From Pythium myriotylum (taxonomy: Eukaryota; Oomycota; Peronosporomycetes; Pythiales; Pythiaceae): a stretch of DNA of 64,000 nucleotides. The stretch spans positions 1,736,001 to 1,800,000 of the forward strand of contig JALJCQ010000001.1 in NCBI GenBank assembly GCA_023091665.1, given 5' to 3'. The notes under the pieces were generated by a model. It saw only the letters and a program-made list of their open reading frames with translations, did not search any database and was not told the DNA's origin. The first letter of the stretch is position 1. Each line of letters starts with the position of its first letter. The position numbers and the translations under genes were made by a program. Shown here one piece after another: positions 1-9,363 of the stretch.

Positions 1-1
1 T

Positions 2-739
2 GACTCGTCTGACGATTCGGTCGACCCGGCCCCCGTATTTTACGAGGTTGAGATCCGAAGCTACGTTCCCCAATGTAATTTACGGATGGAGCCATGTACC
101 AGCAAGAAGGTACAGAAGCATTTACAAGATGTAACAGGGAAGCCAATCTCAGCACGGACTGTGAGAAGATGGCTCAAGCGGCTTCGCCTGCGATTTGTGA
201 AGGGCAAGAAGCGTAACCATTACGCCGAGTCTACTGGTGTCATCTTCCTTAGGGTGGAGTATCCCGCAAAGAAGTCTCATAACATGACGAGACACAACAA
301 TTCTCGGAAACCAGAGGTGTTTCTTGACGAGTCATATATAAACGAAAACCACACGACCGAGAAAACGTGGCTCGATCAAGGTAAAGACCGCATGAGCCAA
401 AGCGGCAAAGGACCACGCCTTGTGATCATTGCGGCTGGTGTGATATATCTCAAAACCGAGTTTCGCGCCATCGGCTCGCGCGAATGGACGAATGCGTACC
501 GGCACGCTCAGTCGTATGAGCGCCGATATGCAGAAGAGCAGGCTGCCTCAGATGAAGCAGCGGCGGCAGCTGCTGAGAACGAGGATGCCCTCCCAGACGA
601 TGGAGGAACAGCCGAGGACGACGATGATGAAGAGGCGGAAGAAGAAGTCTCCGAGCCGGCACCTATCGATCTCCTCGAAGACCGCGAAGAGTTGATTAAA
701 GGTCAAATGGGTTCACGTGTGGACTATCTAACTAAATAG
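2..739 (+). pseudogene. IS630/Tc1-like DDE transposase fragment, open at the window edge
   Basis: The frame is open from base 2, so the true start lies left of the window; the first ATG is at 86. A helix-turn-helix-like region (SARTVRRWLKRL) is followed by the first DDE strand with FLDESYINEN, where D is the first catalytic Asp. After about residue 150 the protein changes into an Ala/Glu/Asp-rich low-complexity tail and stops at 739. The strands carrying the second Asp and the Glu are absent, so it cannot be an active transposase. An internal deletion or fusion to an acidic tail explains this best. Family assignment rests on motif recognition only. Confidence 0.65.
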
Positions 740-1099
740 AAAATTCGATTTCAGAGTATCACACTTTACAGAAAAGTGAAAATTTCTTTTCGACACCGAA
801 TAGTTCGCAAAATGTTCGGTTCAGATTCTGAGTAGGGTTACCACCTGCACTGAATCGAGGCCCGACCAATCGGAGGACGATTTTTCTTGGGACGGGGCTC
901 TTCTCCTGATTCGATTTATCATCGGACGAATGCATAGAAGACGAACAGCTCTTTCTATTGGTACCTTGATTGTTGAGCGATTCGCGCCCTGTCAGATTTT
1001 ATGTGATCTTAAACAAAAAGACCGATCCCGAGTGGCCAGAATATAATATCGGAGCTAGCACATCCAGAACCGAGTGTTGTATAGCATAATTAATTGATT
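740..1099. other. Gap without recognisable gene
   Basis: AT-rich, stop-dense sequence between the plus-strand transposase fragment and the minus-strand Myb/SANT-like pseudogene, whose 3' ends face each other. I see no RNA gene, repeat or terminal inverted repeat here. Confidence 0.5.
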
Positions 1100-2032
1100 T
1101 TAGCTATGCTTTCTGTGCATGAATGCTGTGACTGCAGTCTTTTCGCGACCCATCTCGGCGAGTTCCAGCCCTTGATCCGTGAACTCGACAACCCTGTCGA
1201 TCTTGTGCGCCAAAGCGGCGGGCACGATTGCAAGGCTGTCCTTCCTCGCGCAACCCGTCACTGGGCTCTTTATCCCCACTGGTGTGAGTTTGGATTGGGG
1301 CTTTGCAAGCTCTCGCGCCCGCCACGAGGTCATGTTCTTCGTTCATTTTCTCGTGAACTGTACCTGGGGCTTCAGCTTGCTTTTGGTCTCGAGAGGACAA
1401 ATCATCCACCAACCACATCATCTCGTCGTATGTGCCGAATACACCAGAAGGCGCGCGGAAGCAGTGTTGGAATCTTCACTCCCTCTAAGAAGCCCAATCA
1501 CCCGATTATGCACCTCTTCACCACCTTCAACACGAGTAACGCCCTTCGCATCGTCAATAGCCGTCACCAGTTTTGTCCATGCATCCATGATATCGTGCAT
1601 TGCAGCCCTTTGTCGTTTTTGAACTCGGTCGACTGTCAAAACCCCAAAACGAATATTATCAAATGTAGGTTTTCCCTCAGATACTGGGATCAAATCAAAG
1701 CAAGCTTCGATCCACCAACTCAAACGTGATACCCAGCGGTCAGTCCTGATCCTGTTCGGGGAGAGCACGCGAGTTTGTAGTGCAGAACCACACTCTCCAA
1801 CGACTTCCGCAGACGTGCTGCGAAGGCGAGGATTATCCCACGTTGCACCTATAGCGCAACGCTCCGGCACGTAGGGTCTGTGTGCTGGCACCTCGTGAGT
1901 CAGCAGGTCGTCACCAGGATCAAAGCGGTACGTGGTCCTGTTCCTGACTCGATGCCTTCGTGCAAAACAAGATGGTTTGTTTGCCTTTTTTTGTAAGGGG
2001 CCTATTGCTGACGCCGCTGCTGACGTCACCAC
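1100..2032 (-). pseudogene. Myb/SANT-like DNA-binding protein, frameshifted
   Basis: Read on the minus strand, an open frame from 2032 to 1418 contains FDPGDDLLTHEV followed by GATWDN, the pattern of the Myb/SANT-like domain common in repeat-associated oomycete proteins. Coding-like sequence continues past the stop in two other frames: GTYDEMMWLVDDLSSRDQ near 1420-1370, then a C-terminal stretch ending at 1100. At least two frameshifts are therefore present. The N-terminal part (above 1836) lies inside the inverted array repeat and the rest is outside it. The matching frame in the array units ends in TGA instead, so the repeat boundary cuts through this gene. DNA binding is inferred from family resemblance. 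Confidence 0.45.
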
Positions 2033-2143
2033 CCAGCTCCTCCTTCGGACTCACGCACACGTCTGCATTCACCATGCCAATGTGTTATCGAGAATTGGCG
2101 TACCACCGCACATCCGAACCAGGATGTGTCAGTGTCTCGACAA

Positions 2144-2196
2144 GTGTCATAAGACCGATCAATGTTCTGAACAACATTGATCGGTTTTTGTGACAC
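2144..2196. repeat. Near-perfect hairpin, 53 bp
   Basis: Arms ACCGATCAATGTT and AACATTGATCGGT are separated by a few bases, and the outer GTGTCA/TGACAC also pair. The hairpin is present in every array unit (first at 15090-15142). It could be a folded transcript end or a tiny foldback element; no function can be assigned. Confidence 0.7.
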
Positions 2197-2474
2197 TGTC
2201 AGAATGGGGCTAGGGCAGTACAAGTTGCAAAACGACCTGATCTGAACCCCCAACTGTACAACACGGCGTCCGTACTGACTCCAGTCAATGAGGTTGTATA
2301 AGTCCAGTGAGTTTGGGCGCGAAAACGCATTGGAGTAAAGTACATTATGGGAAGTGAAGGGGGTTTGGACCTGGTGTTTGACTGTTGGTGTGCGGGGCGA
2401 AGCACCATTGGGCGTTATGAGAATGGTGAAGTAGTAAGTGATGATAATGGCTACGTCCGTTCACGGCTCCTAAC

Positions 2475-2547
2475 GTCAGCGTGGTGTAGTGGTTATCACG
2501 TCTGCTTTACACGCAGAAGGTCACCGGTTCGATCCCGGTCGTTGATA
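2475..2547 (+). tRNA. tRNA-Val (anticodon UAC)
   Basis: A full 73-nt cloverleaf. The 7-bp acceptor stem (GTCAGCG with CGTTGAT) has two G-U pairs, followed by the D arm GTGTAGTGGTTATCAC, anticodon stem TCTGC/GCAGA with loop TTTACAC (anticodon TAC), variable loop AGGTC, T arm ACCGG-TTCGATC-CCGGT and discriminator A. There is no intron. TTTT at 2551-2554 fits a Pol III terminator. The gene decodes GUA (and probably GUG) valine codons. It is the only copy on the plus strand. Confidence 0.93.
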
Positions 2548-2755
2548 CGCTTTTCACCGACGTGGCTCTACTGAAGAGTTGCGGGAACTGGCGTAGCGGT
2601 GGTTTATGCTTCTGGTGAGAATTCTATTGTCGTTTACAGATGTTTTCGGCTGACAAGGCCAATCAAATTAACGAGTTAAAGTATATCTGGACTGATTCGA
2701 CGTGACCGGCGTTTTTCTGCACGACAATCAAACCTATAGCCCCAAGTCGACCATT

Positions 2756-3181
2756 ATGACCGTTTCACTGGATATGTACTGGGACGCAATCGTGGTGGCG
2801 TTCGCCTACGGCCTCGAGGTCACAGACGGTAAGACTGTCCTCGGCCTATCGGCGCCTATGTATGTCACACATTGGTACAAGTTAATCGAGGAGAATGGAA
2901 TTGTGCTACCAAGACTACAACCAGCAAGAGCAGCACGTTGGGCGAGCGAAGGCTTTCTCTTTGAGACTGATTTTATCACTGCCCACCCGTGTTTTCATCT
3001 GGAGGGGCTCCAGGAAGTTCTCTCTCGCAAATTCTCACAAAGGGAGCACGTCAGTCTGTTGCCAGTGAGATCCGATCCTACTGCGATAAGCTACGTCCAT
3101 TTTACAGTGGCCCTGACGAGCTCGTTTGCACTGATGGAGACAGCGAAGGACGGTCGTGACACTATCCGCCGCTACCCTTGA
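2756..3181 (+). CDS. Unidentified protein of array half-unit A (inverted copy)
   Basis: The ORF runs from GTG 2702 or ATG 2756 to TGA 3181, 141 residues from the ATG. I do not recognise the family. The sequence has balanced, protein-like composition (DMYWDAIVVAFAYGLEVTDG near the start, REHVSLLPVRSDP near the end) with no signal peptide or evident membrane segment. It starts about 210 bp after the tRNA-Val gene on the same strand. The 159-codon frame is identical in all nine copies, but with near-identical repeats this shows recent copying rather than selection. It may be an exon or fragment of a longer gene: coding-like sequence in another frame follows at 3156-3374. Confidence 0.35.
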   Translation: MTVSLDMYWDAIVVAFAYGLEVTDGKTVLGLSAPMYVTHWYKLIEENGIVLPRLQPARAARWASEGFLFETDFITAHPCFHLEGLQEVLSRKFSQREHVSLLPVRSDPTAISYVHFTVALTSSFALMETAKDGRDTIRRYP

Positions 3182-3617
3182 TCCCAGCGTGGGATGTCGG
3201 CTATCGTTTCCATGGCGTTCAACCGAGATGACAAACTCTGTCGTCGTCGCCATCAATGACACCGATCTCATGGCCTGGGGGACTACGGGTAGGACGTTTG
3301 GCAGACATGAATTCCATAACATATTCGGTACCACCATTACACCGCTTCTAACCCCGTGGCCACTGTCTAGGTGAGAATATTTTGTGCTTTTCCACGAAAT
3401 CACCTTTACCATTTCAATATCAATTGTCATTGGAGCAATTCCGGTAGGATATCTGGTGGATCAGGATCAGACGGGGAGACTAAGTGCAGGTCTGATTCCA
3501 CTCTTTAGCCCGTATAGACAGGGCGAAAAGGATGTTCAAAGGTTTGAACCGTCGCGAACGGCATCGGACCATCTTTTTTGAGGGGAAAACAACTGCCTGA
3601 CGATGAACAGCGACTGG

Positions 3618-4013
3618 GGCGACGACGCTTACGGCTTACCAGTGGGGAAGATGGTCTCCACGCACCCGTGCAATGCGGCGACGTCCGCGGCGCTGTACTC
3701 TGACCCTGTGACGCGGCCGCGGCGCTTCTTGGACGTGGTCGTCGCGCTCATCTCGTTTCCCTCTTCGTTCAAAGCAGCTTAGTTCCCCACGGAGGCAGTG
3801 CGACACTGCTCACCTTTCCGACGGAAAAGAAGAAGGGGAAACCACGGCACGGCTAAGCGCACTGTGTGCGGTGCTCAACACACCCTGCGCTGGGGTGAGT
3901 CATCGGGGCCGTTGAAGCGTCAATTTTGAGAAGCATCGTTGATTATCAAAATTGACACCTGTACGACCCGGATTACTCGTGTTTTTTTTTATCGTTGGGA
4001 CCAGTTTTCGAAG
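3618..4013. other. Gap without recognisable gene
   Basis: Unique sequence to the right of the inverted A copy. No ORF with recognisable motifs, tRNA or repeat was found. Confidence 0.5.
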
Positions 4014-4279
4014 AATGCCACAAGTGACCGACCGCCAAGTCGCGATCTTAACGATCAATCGGATCCCTCTGTGTCTTGCCGCGCGCGAGCTCTTCGCGCG
4101 TCACAAGGGCCTCCCCTCGGCGCATAGAATCGTCGAGAAGTCATCTTTCGGAAGCCCACAAGGGCAACAGTCGAGGATGCCAGATACGTCGTGCCGAGAT
4201 TTTACGTCTCTTGGAAGAGCTTTTCTTTCGAAACAACGATTGGGAGACCACGCGAGCCTGGCTCCTGCAAAGCGCGTGA
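4014..4279 (+). pseudogene. Degenerate unidentified ORF
   Basis: Protein-like sequence begins at ATG 4014 (QVAILTINR, then AHRIVEKS) and continues after about 4140 in another frame with RAEILRLLEELFFRNNDW, ending at TGA 4279. It may be the N-terminal part of an old transposon gene, but no family can be named. Confidence 0.25.
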
Positions 4280-4485
4280 CGCTGTCTTCATCTGCGACCC
4301 AGCACGCCAGCGGGTATAATTGTCAGCGTCCGTCGGCCATTCCAATAGACGGTCAAGAGAGGACATGAAGCCGTCGCAGACTGCGTAGATGTTCCACGGG
4401 GTGCAATTGCGCTTTGCTGGTATATATTGCATCCGGGTCGAGAATCTCACTCGGTGAATGTCGATACCACCGTCAAGTTCTACCG

Positions 4486-4541
4486 TCAACCAGAATTTGA
4501 GCCGTCATCGATTTCATTGAAACGGCTCAAATTCTGATTGA
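4486..4541. repeat. Hairpin with 20-bp arms
   Basis: TCAACCAGAATTTGAGCCGT (4486-4505) and ACGGCTCAAATTCTGATTGA (4522-4541) are inverted with one mismatch and a 16-nt loop. It lies in sequence with no gene (4280-4823) and could be a foldback remnant. Confidence 0.7.
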
Positions 4542-4867
4542 CAGCTCCACTGAGCATGTGTTTAAGCCAATCAAAATGAACATATGTTTTTGTCAAAGTC
4601 TTCCATCAGGCAAGATTAAGCTTTTTTTTCGTATGAACCTCACGCATCTGGGCAGGTTGTGATAGGACAATAGTGCCTACGTTTTGACTCACTTTTTATG
4701 TACACAGCACCACGGCTGCGACGGTTTTACACGTCAGCGCGGCGAGAAATCGTAGGATATGGTTGCTACTTTAATTACGCCCTTACGATTGACCAAAAGG
4801 AGCTGGGATTGCTTCGCACATTTCTACTCAAATGATGGAGCCCCGAGGTCATCCGGGGGCGCTGCAA

Positions 4868-4893
4868 CCCCCCCCCCCCCCCCCCCCCCCCCC
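4868..4893. repeat. Poly-C tract, 26 nt
   Basis: Uninterrupted C run, then CCCT repeats up to about 4900. It marks one end of the inverted Crypton segment. Confidence 0.9.
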
Positions 4894-4894
4894 T

Positions 4895-5110
4895 CCCCCT
4901 GCGGCAGGAAGGCGGCGAGATGAATCGATCCGTCCGCCCCGGAGAATTGCTCGTGGTCGTCTTGTTGCTCCCGAATCCATTTGGCGATGCCGCGCAAGTG
5001 GCTCTGGAATGCCGCTCGCGTGGAATCGGCCATGCAAGCGCTCCGGACTTGGCTGGAATCGACAGGCTCTTCGAGCAGTTCATTCTCTCTCGCTCCAACG
5101 ACCCTAACCG
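4895..5110 (-). pseudogene. Crypton tyrosine recombinase, N-terminal segment (inverted)
   Basis: On the minus strand the sequence encodes MADSTRAAFQSHLRGIAKWI and then GADGSIHLAAFLP, the N-terminal SAM-like arm-binding region typical of oomycete Crypton recombinases. It ends at the poly-C tract. The rest of the same protein follows on the plus strand from about 5111, so this ~215-bp segment is flipped relative to the catalytic part. Family recognition is by motif; the flip is seen directly from strand assignment. Confidence 0.5.
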
Positions 5111-6042
5111 ACCGCGCAGGGCGTCGACTCTCGAGGGCTACAGAACGCCATCGAGCACCCGTGCCAGCTGAAGCGACTGGCGCTGCCGCTTGAGTACACC
5201 CTCGGTCTCGTCGCTTTTTTCAGTGGGCTCGGAATGATTCAAGCCGATCGGGACCAGTCCGGCACGTCAAACCGCACAGGGAAGGCCACTCCATGTGTCG
5301 TTGTACGATCGGCTGTGCACGGAAACCCCGGTGGGGGCAGATGGGGGTCTTTGTAACCCAATGGAATTTGATGTGTCGCTCTAAATCTGTTCAACCATCC
5401 ACTCGTCTCGTCTCTTCGACCGCCTCGATATTATCGGCATCGTTTTGCACAGAACGAAGACGAACCAAGAAGGTTGCGGGTCGAAGGACCCGCGCCACGT
5501 GTATGCAAGCTCGCTCGCCCCCAACACGTGCTGGATTACAGCGCTCACTGTCTACTGGACGTGCCACTCCGCGTAGCAGCCCGATCCATTGTTTCCTGGA
5601 TCAAACCAGTGTAGTCGCTTTAGCAAGGCACTTGGCCGCATTCACGATCCCACGATCGACAAGAAAATGTACGACACACACTCTGTGCGCAGCGACGTTT
5701 GCGTGTAGTGGGAGCACTAGCGGGCCGACTATCGTCAGTATCTGCATTCGGTGTGGGTGATCACTGGGCGACGTGCAAGACAGGTACCTCCGCTACGCGT
5801 ACGCTGGCGACCAGTTCGTGGGTCGTGTGGTCGCTGGATTGCCGTTGGACAGCAGCCGGTTCGTGATCCAACGACCGCACTTCGAAGACATGCACGATCA
5901 TGCTGTCCAAGACGCTGTCGCGTGTGCTTTCCCTGGGCTGTACACGGATCCAAGTCGTCGTCCCATTCTCGCGTTGTGCACTGCGTCTCTCCTCTATCAC
6001 TACGGCCACCTGGTGCGCATGTTCCCAGCAACTCATCGCTAA
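5111..6042 (+). pseudogene. Crypton tyrosine recombinase, core and catalytic part
   Basis: Plus-strand coding traces appear in several frames: STLEGYRTAI near 5127, FVTQWNLMCRSKSV near 5350 (the box with the catalytic Arg), a DTHSVRS trace near 5670 (His-x-x-Arg box), then SLGDVQDRYLRY near 5765 with the nucleophile Tyr region, and an intact C-terminus to the stop at 6042. The R..H-x-x-R..Y order matches DNA-cutting tyrosine recombinases. At least four frameshifts and a stop after TIVSICIRCG make it inactive. Cryptons lack TIRs, and none were seen. Confidence 0.6.
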
Positions 6043-6082
6043 TGGCTGCATTCTTTTTTTTTTCGGGACATCGTGACGGCTA

Positions 6083-7820
6083 CCGCAACATACGGAAAGA
6101 TGAGGCAAACAACCGAGATAGACGATCATTTTTGAAGGGTGCCTCATTTTTCCACTGCCGACAGTGCATTTCCATTGGGCGATCATTTCCAAAACCAGGG
6201 AGTTACCGCCTGGTCTCAAACTCCTCATATCCATTCAATGCCCACTCCCTCCGGATGCCTCTCGCTTCCATCAGTTCATTTTCGATGCCAAAACTGCGGA
6301 TCCCTCTCGACTTCACCAACGAGCGAAAGCTCGCGGTCGTCGATGATTATCTCGACCTGGTCGAGGTCGATCCAAATGCCAACAGAAGTGCCTACGCCCG
6401 TTCGATCGGAATCTGCAGGCAGACGCTGCTGTCTTGAGAAGGGAGGCGTGACCGCCTCGTGCTCGCGTGCGAGGCGGGACGGGGTAAAGCGCTGACTGTT
6501 GGTGGGAGTGGGCGGGTGCCTCAATCAATTTCGATTGAGCAAGAGCCCCTCTTTTGGATCAAAGAGGAGCGACGAGACGAGCGCCCAGTCTCACGTGAGA
6601 CAATCGTCCAGAATGCACTGCAGCTCCTCCCCAGCCATCTCGCTGACAAGTCGATCGACGCGCGCTATGCGTGGTGCGACGATACGCATCATTAGCCACT
6701 CAGGGCGGAAGACCAAGGAACAGCTCAGTGTACTGAAAGAGGAGTTTGCGCTTAAATTAAGTACCATTCTGATTAAGCACTTGCTTGACAGTTCATCGTT
6801 TGTACCTCCTCCCTACGGTTTATATAACATGGACCAAACGGCCGTGTACTGTAATCTGGGGGCCAGGACAACGGTTGAATTTGTTGGTGCTAAACGGGTG
6901 CCGTGTACTGTGGCAGGAAAGGGCGGCTACCGTTGCACGGTGGCACTCACTGTGTGCGCGGATGGTCGCATTCTGGCATCTCACTTTGTGTTTGAAGGGC
7001 AGCCAGATTGCGATGTGCACAGTGAGGTGAGGGGCCTTGCTGAGGGGACCACACCAACGGTCTCTATTCAGACCAATGCCTGGTTCTCTGAGGTCGTCAT
7101 GTTGGAGTGGATACGTCTGGCGTTATGAAGTCACTGGCCCCTCCGTTCTTATCCTCGATAGCCTCAAGATCCATCAGCCAGACACCGTCCAGAATGCGCT
7201 AGCGGATCTTGGAACGTTCCCGGTGTACGTTCCCAGTGGTGCCACTAGCGTTGCCCAGCCTCTGGACGTCGGCGTCATGGGGCCGTTCAAACGCCGTCTC
7301 CGTGAACTGTTCGTCAGTTGAATACACGTTCTCTCCCTCGCCGTCAACTGCGTCTGAGCTCCGCAAGGATATGTTCAAGCGTACTCGGATCAGATCTCAG
7401 CTGAAACTGTCAAGAACGCCTTCTTCAAGGCAGGTCCGTATCATCCATTTGGACCGGTCAATATTGACATCGCGATGGTTGAAGGTGTTCAAGTGTAACG
7501 GCGACGTCGGGACCCAGTTCACGCGAAAGACAGTGAATAAATTTCCATATTCAGATGTGCAAAGTCGAAAATTTCATCATGTGTGTTGCAAGGGAGAGAG
7601 AAGAAGATATCCGCCGAAATCTTTCGATGAAGTACCGTGAATTCCAGGGAGAGCACTTCATGTGTGGATAGCCTCTATAAATACATACATTTGCATAACT
7701 AAATTTTCAAAACACGGTAGGAAGTGTTGCAGCAGTCATCTGATTGGTCGATCGAACCCGAATAGTGAACAGTCAGTGTGCCTCATTTTTCCATGTACTT
7801 CATCTTTCCGTATTTTGCGG
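6083..7820 (+). mobile_element. pogo/Tigger-like DNA transposon, 1,738 bp
   Basis: The left end CCGCAACATACGGAAAGATG (from 6083) and the reverse complement of the right end (CCGCAAAATACGGAAAGATG, to 7820) differ at one position. Both are bordered by TA (6081-6082, 7821-7822), the target duplication expected of the Tc1/mariner/pogo superfamily. The element encloses a pogo-type transposase pseudogene. Confidence 0.8.
6285..7498 (+). pseudogene. pogo/Tigger-like (DDE_1) transposase
   Basis: From ATG 6285 the N-terminus (LDFTNERKLAVVDDYLDL) resembles a CENP-B/pogo-type DNA-binding start. Frame changes occur near 6435, 6690, 7110 and 7320. The catalytic core is visible as YNMDQTAVY (first Asp, near 6830), LILDSLKIH (second Asp, near 7150) and QPLDVGVMGPFKRRLRE (third Asp, near 7265), the DDD arrangement of pogo-like enzymes. 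A C-terminal stretch (KNAFFKAGPYHPFG) ends at the TAA at 7498. At least four frameshifts make it inactive. It sits inside the TIRs listed above. Confidence 0.75.
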
Positions 7821-7863
7821 TACCAATTTACGCCGCCTCGACTCTACACGCGAGTCGAGCCAG

Positions 7864-8568
7864 ATGCGCCCCACTGGAGTACCACCTTTTATAACCCAGT
7901 ATAACCAACACAAGCTCACCCGAGACGCCGTCGAGCGTGTTCCAGAGACGGTGTTCACTGCGGTGGCCAAGGTGCTCGACGAGAAGGACACCAGAAGCGG
8001 TGACATCACCCGCGAGACACCGGAGACGACCGTGTGTGAGCTGCTGATCGAGTACCGTGGCGGCAGTCGCGCGCCTGATCCACCACAGAGCGCTGGCCCT
8101 GTCTTGTACACATGGGGCGCCAAGTTGCATATCCTGCCAGATGATTTCGACTTTCCTAGCGTTTTCCTAGTGTTGGGCTGCTCAGTGCATGGCAGCTCTG
8201 GTGGTTTGGTAACCATGCCCGGGTACCCCCGTTCCGCTCCATCAGCCCGCACGATCTCTCGGCGCGGGACAAGAAGAAGCGCTACTCCGACTGGAAGAGC
8301 ATGATGGCGCTGCTCGTGCGCGTCATCAAGGAAGACACTGGCCAGCCATTGCTGACGCTGACCGAGGAGACGCCTGTTGAGCTAATCGGTTGGCACCAAG
8401 AAACCGCCGACCATCGAGCCAACTCACCACCTCCGCTGGTCCCAGATCAAACTTACGACGTGTCTCCGCCTTGTCCGTGAGGCGCAGCTTGCCCAGAATC
8501 CGGATCGCGTCCACGTGTCGTTTCGCCTGAGAAAGAGGCACAAGGTTACAGTTCGGTCGCAGGTCTAA
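7864..8568 (+). pseudogene. Unidentified repeat-associated protein, frameshifted
   Basis: Coding-like sequence runs from about ATG 7864 (RDAVERVPETVFTAVAKVLD) through LHILPDDFDFPSVFLVLG, switches frame near 8215 to ISPHDLSARDKKKRYSDWKS, and again near 8400 to a basic C-terminus ending at TAA 8566-8568. The pattern of a short aromatic box followed by a basic SDW-type segment occurs in repeat-associated hypothetical proteins of oomycetes. I cannot assign a function. Two frameshifts indicate decay. The start is uncertain because the pogo element ends only 43 bp upstream. Confidence 0.4.
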
Positions 8569-8873
8569 AATTGACCAATAGAATCGCGCCGTTTAGTGAT
8601 AGCCTCGTTGTCCTACGAAAGCTCCACGAGACAGAATGAAAATCACAACCTAGTCCACGTTTGGACGGGGAGTTATGGAGAAGCCATGTATATTGTGACT
8701 TTTGCTTGAGATTTCCTTGGTCGGTTTTTCGATCGCCGGACCCAGACTGCCAGCAGATCGCCAACCTGTCCTATTTCAAATTAATCACCACATAATGCAG
8801 GTTTTCTTCGATCCCTGAATTTGGTGTCCAGGGTTGTTTTCCTACCCTAGACTCACCCTCTACGCCGGCGATC
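8569..8873. promoter_or_regulatory. Gap upstream of the coiled-coil gene, possible promoter
   Basis: 305 bp without coding potential. A CCAAT pentamer is present near 8573. It could hold the promoter of the gene starting at 8874; no TIR was recognised. Confidence 0.25.
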
Positions 8874-9324
8874 ATGGAGGACGGAAGCCACACGGAGCAC
8901 GTGAACCAGAGTCCCGCAGTGCTTTGGAGGATGTGGGGGCAACCACATCCTTCGTAATCTGAACACATCCACATGGGAAGATGTGGTCCTCAACAATCCC
9001 CCGCAAGCCATCGCACATCTTATGCAGAGAGCCAACTCGAATGCCGACCACCAGCTTGAGAACATCTCACACACGGGCCACCTCGCTATGGAGTGCGTGG
9101 ATGGGGCTACACAAGACGTGGCGCGCCTGCGCGACGGACCCGCAGCTGTGGTGAAACAGGTAGAGTTGATGGCCAAGCAGATTGACGACTTCGAGGAGCG
9201 ACTACTGTCTCGCAAGCGCTGCGTCCAGGCCGCTGCCCGCGACGCCAGACCACTGGGCCTGGAATTAGTGATAGAACATCTGGATCAAATGGAAAACGTC
9301 AATGACGTGGAGCACGAGGAGTAG
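8874..9324 (+). pseudogene. Coiled-coil accessory protein of IS630-like unit 1
   Basis: ATG 8874 opens a frame with SPAVLWRMWG, then a 1-nt shift in the G-run near 8930 leads to the second frame, which runs to TAG 9324. The second part is rich in charged heptad-like helix (VVKQVELMAKQIDDFEERL) and ends in an acidic tail (DVEHEE). About 150 residues. The gene at 12412-13543 shares the LWR-x-W box, the coiled coil and an acidic end. It converges on the IS630-like transposase with 39 bp between stops. The function is unknown; a DNA-binding or transposase-partner role would be speculation. Confidence 0.45.
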
Positions 9325-9363
9325 GGTTTCCTAAGTTTACCTGTGTGCATTCACATCCGTAAT

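Larger units (their letters stand above)
1836..3617 (-). repeat. Inverted copy of array half-unit A (1,782 bp)
   Basis: The reverse complement matches the array from about 13674 to 15455 almost base for base: the 159-residue ORF is identical, with single changes such as one T fewer in the T-run near 1990. Similarity starts abruptly at 1836 and stops at about 3617. It contains the plus-strand tRNA-Val gene, a hairpin and the 159-codon ORF. With the array start at 13633 it forms a widely spaced inverted repeat. Confidence 0.9.

Noticed and set aside
1094..1729. 211-codon plus-strand ORF
   Set aside because: Composition looks like the complement of the minus-strand SANT-like coding sequence; no domain.
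4832..5107. Proline-run ORFs across 4868-4893
   Set aside because: They arise from the poly-C tract and differ in all frames.
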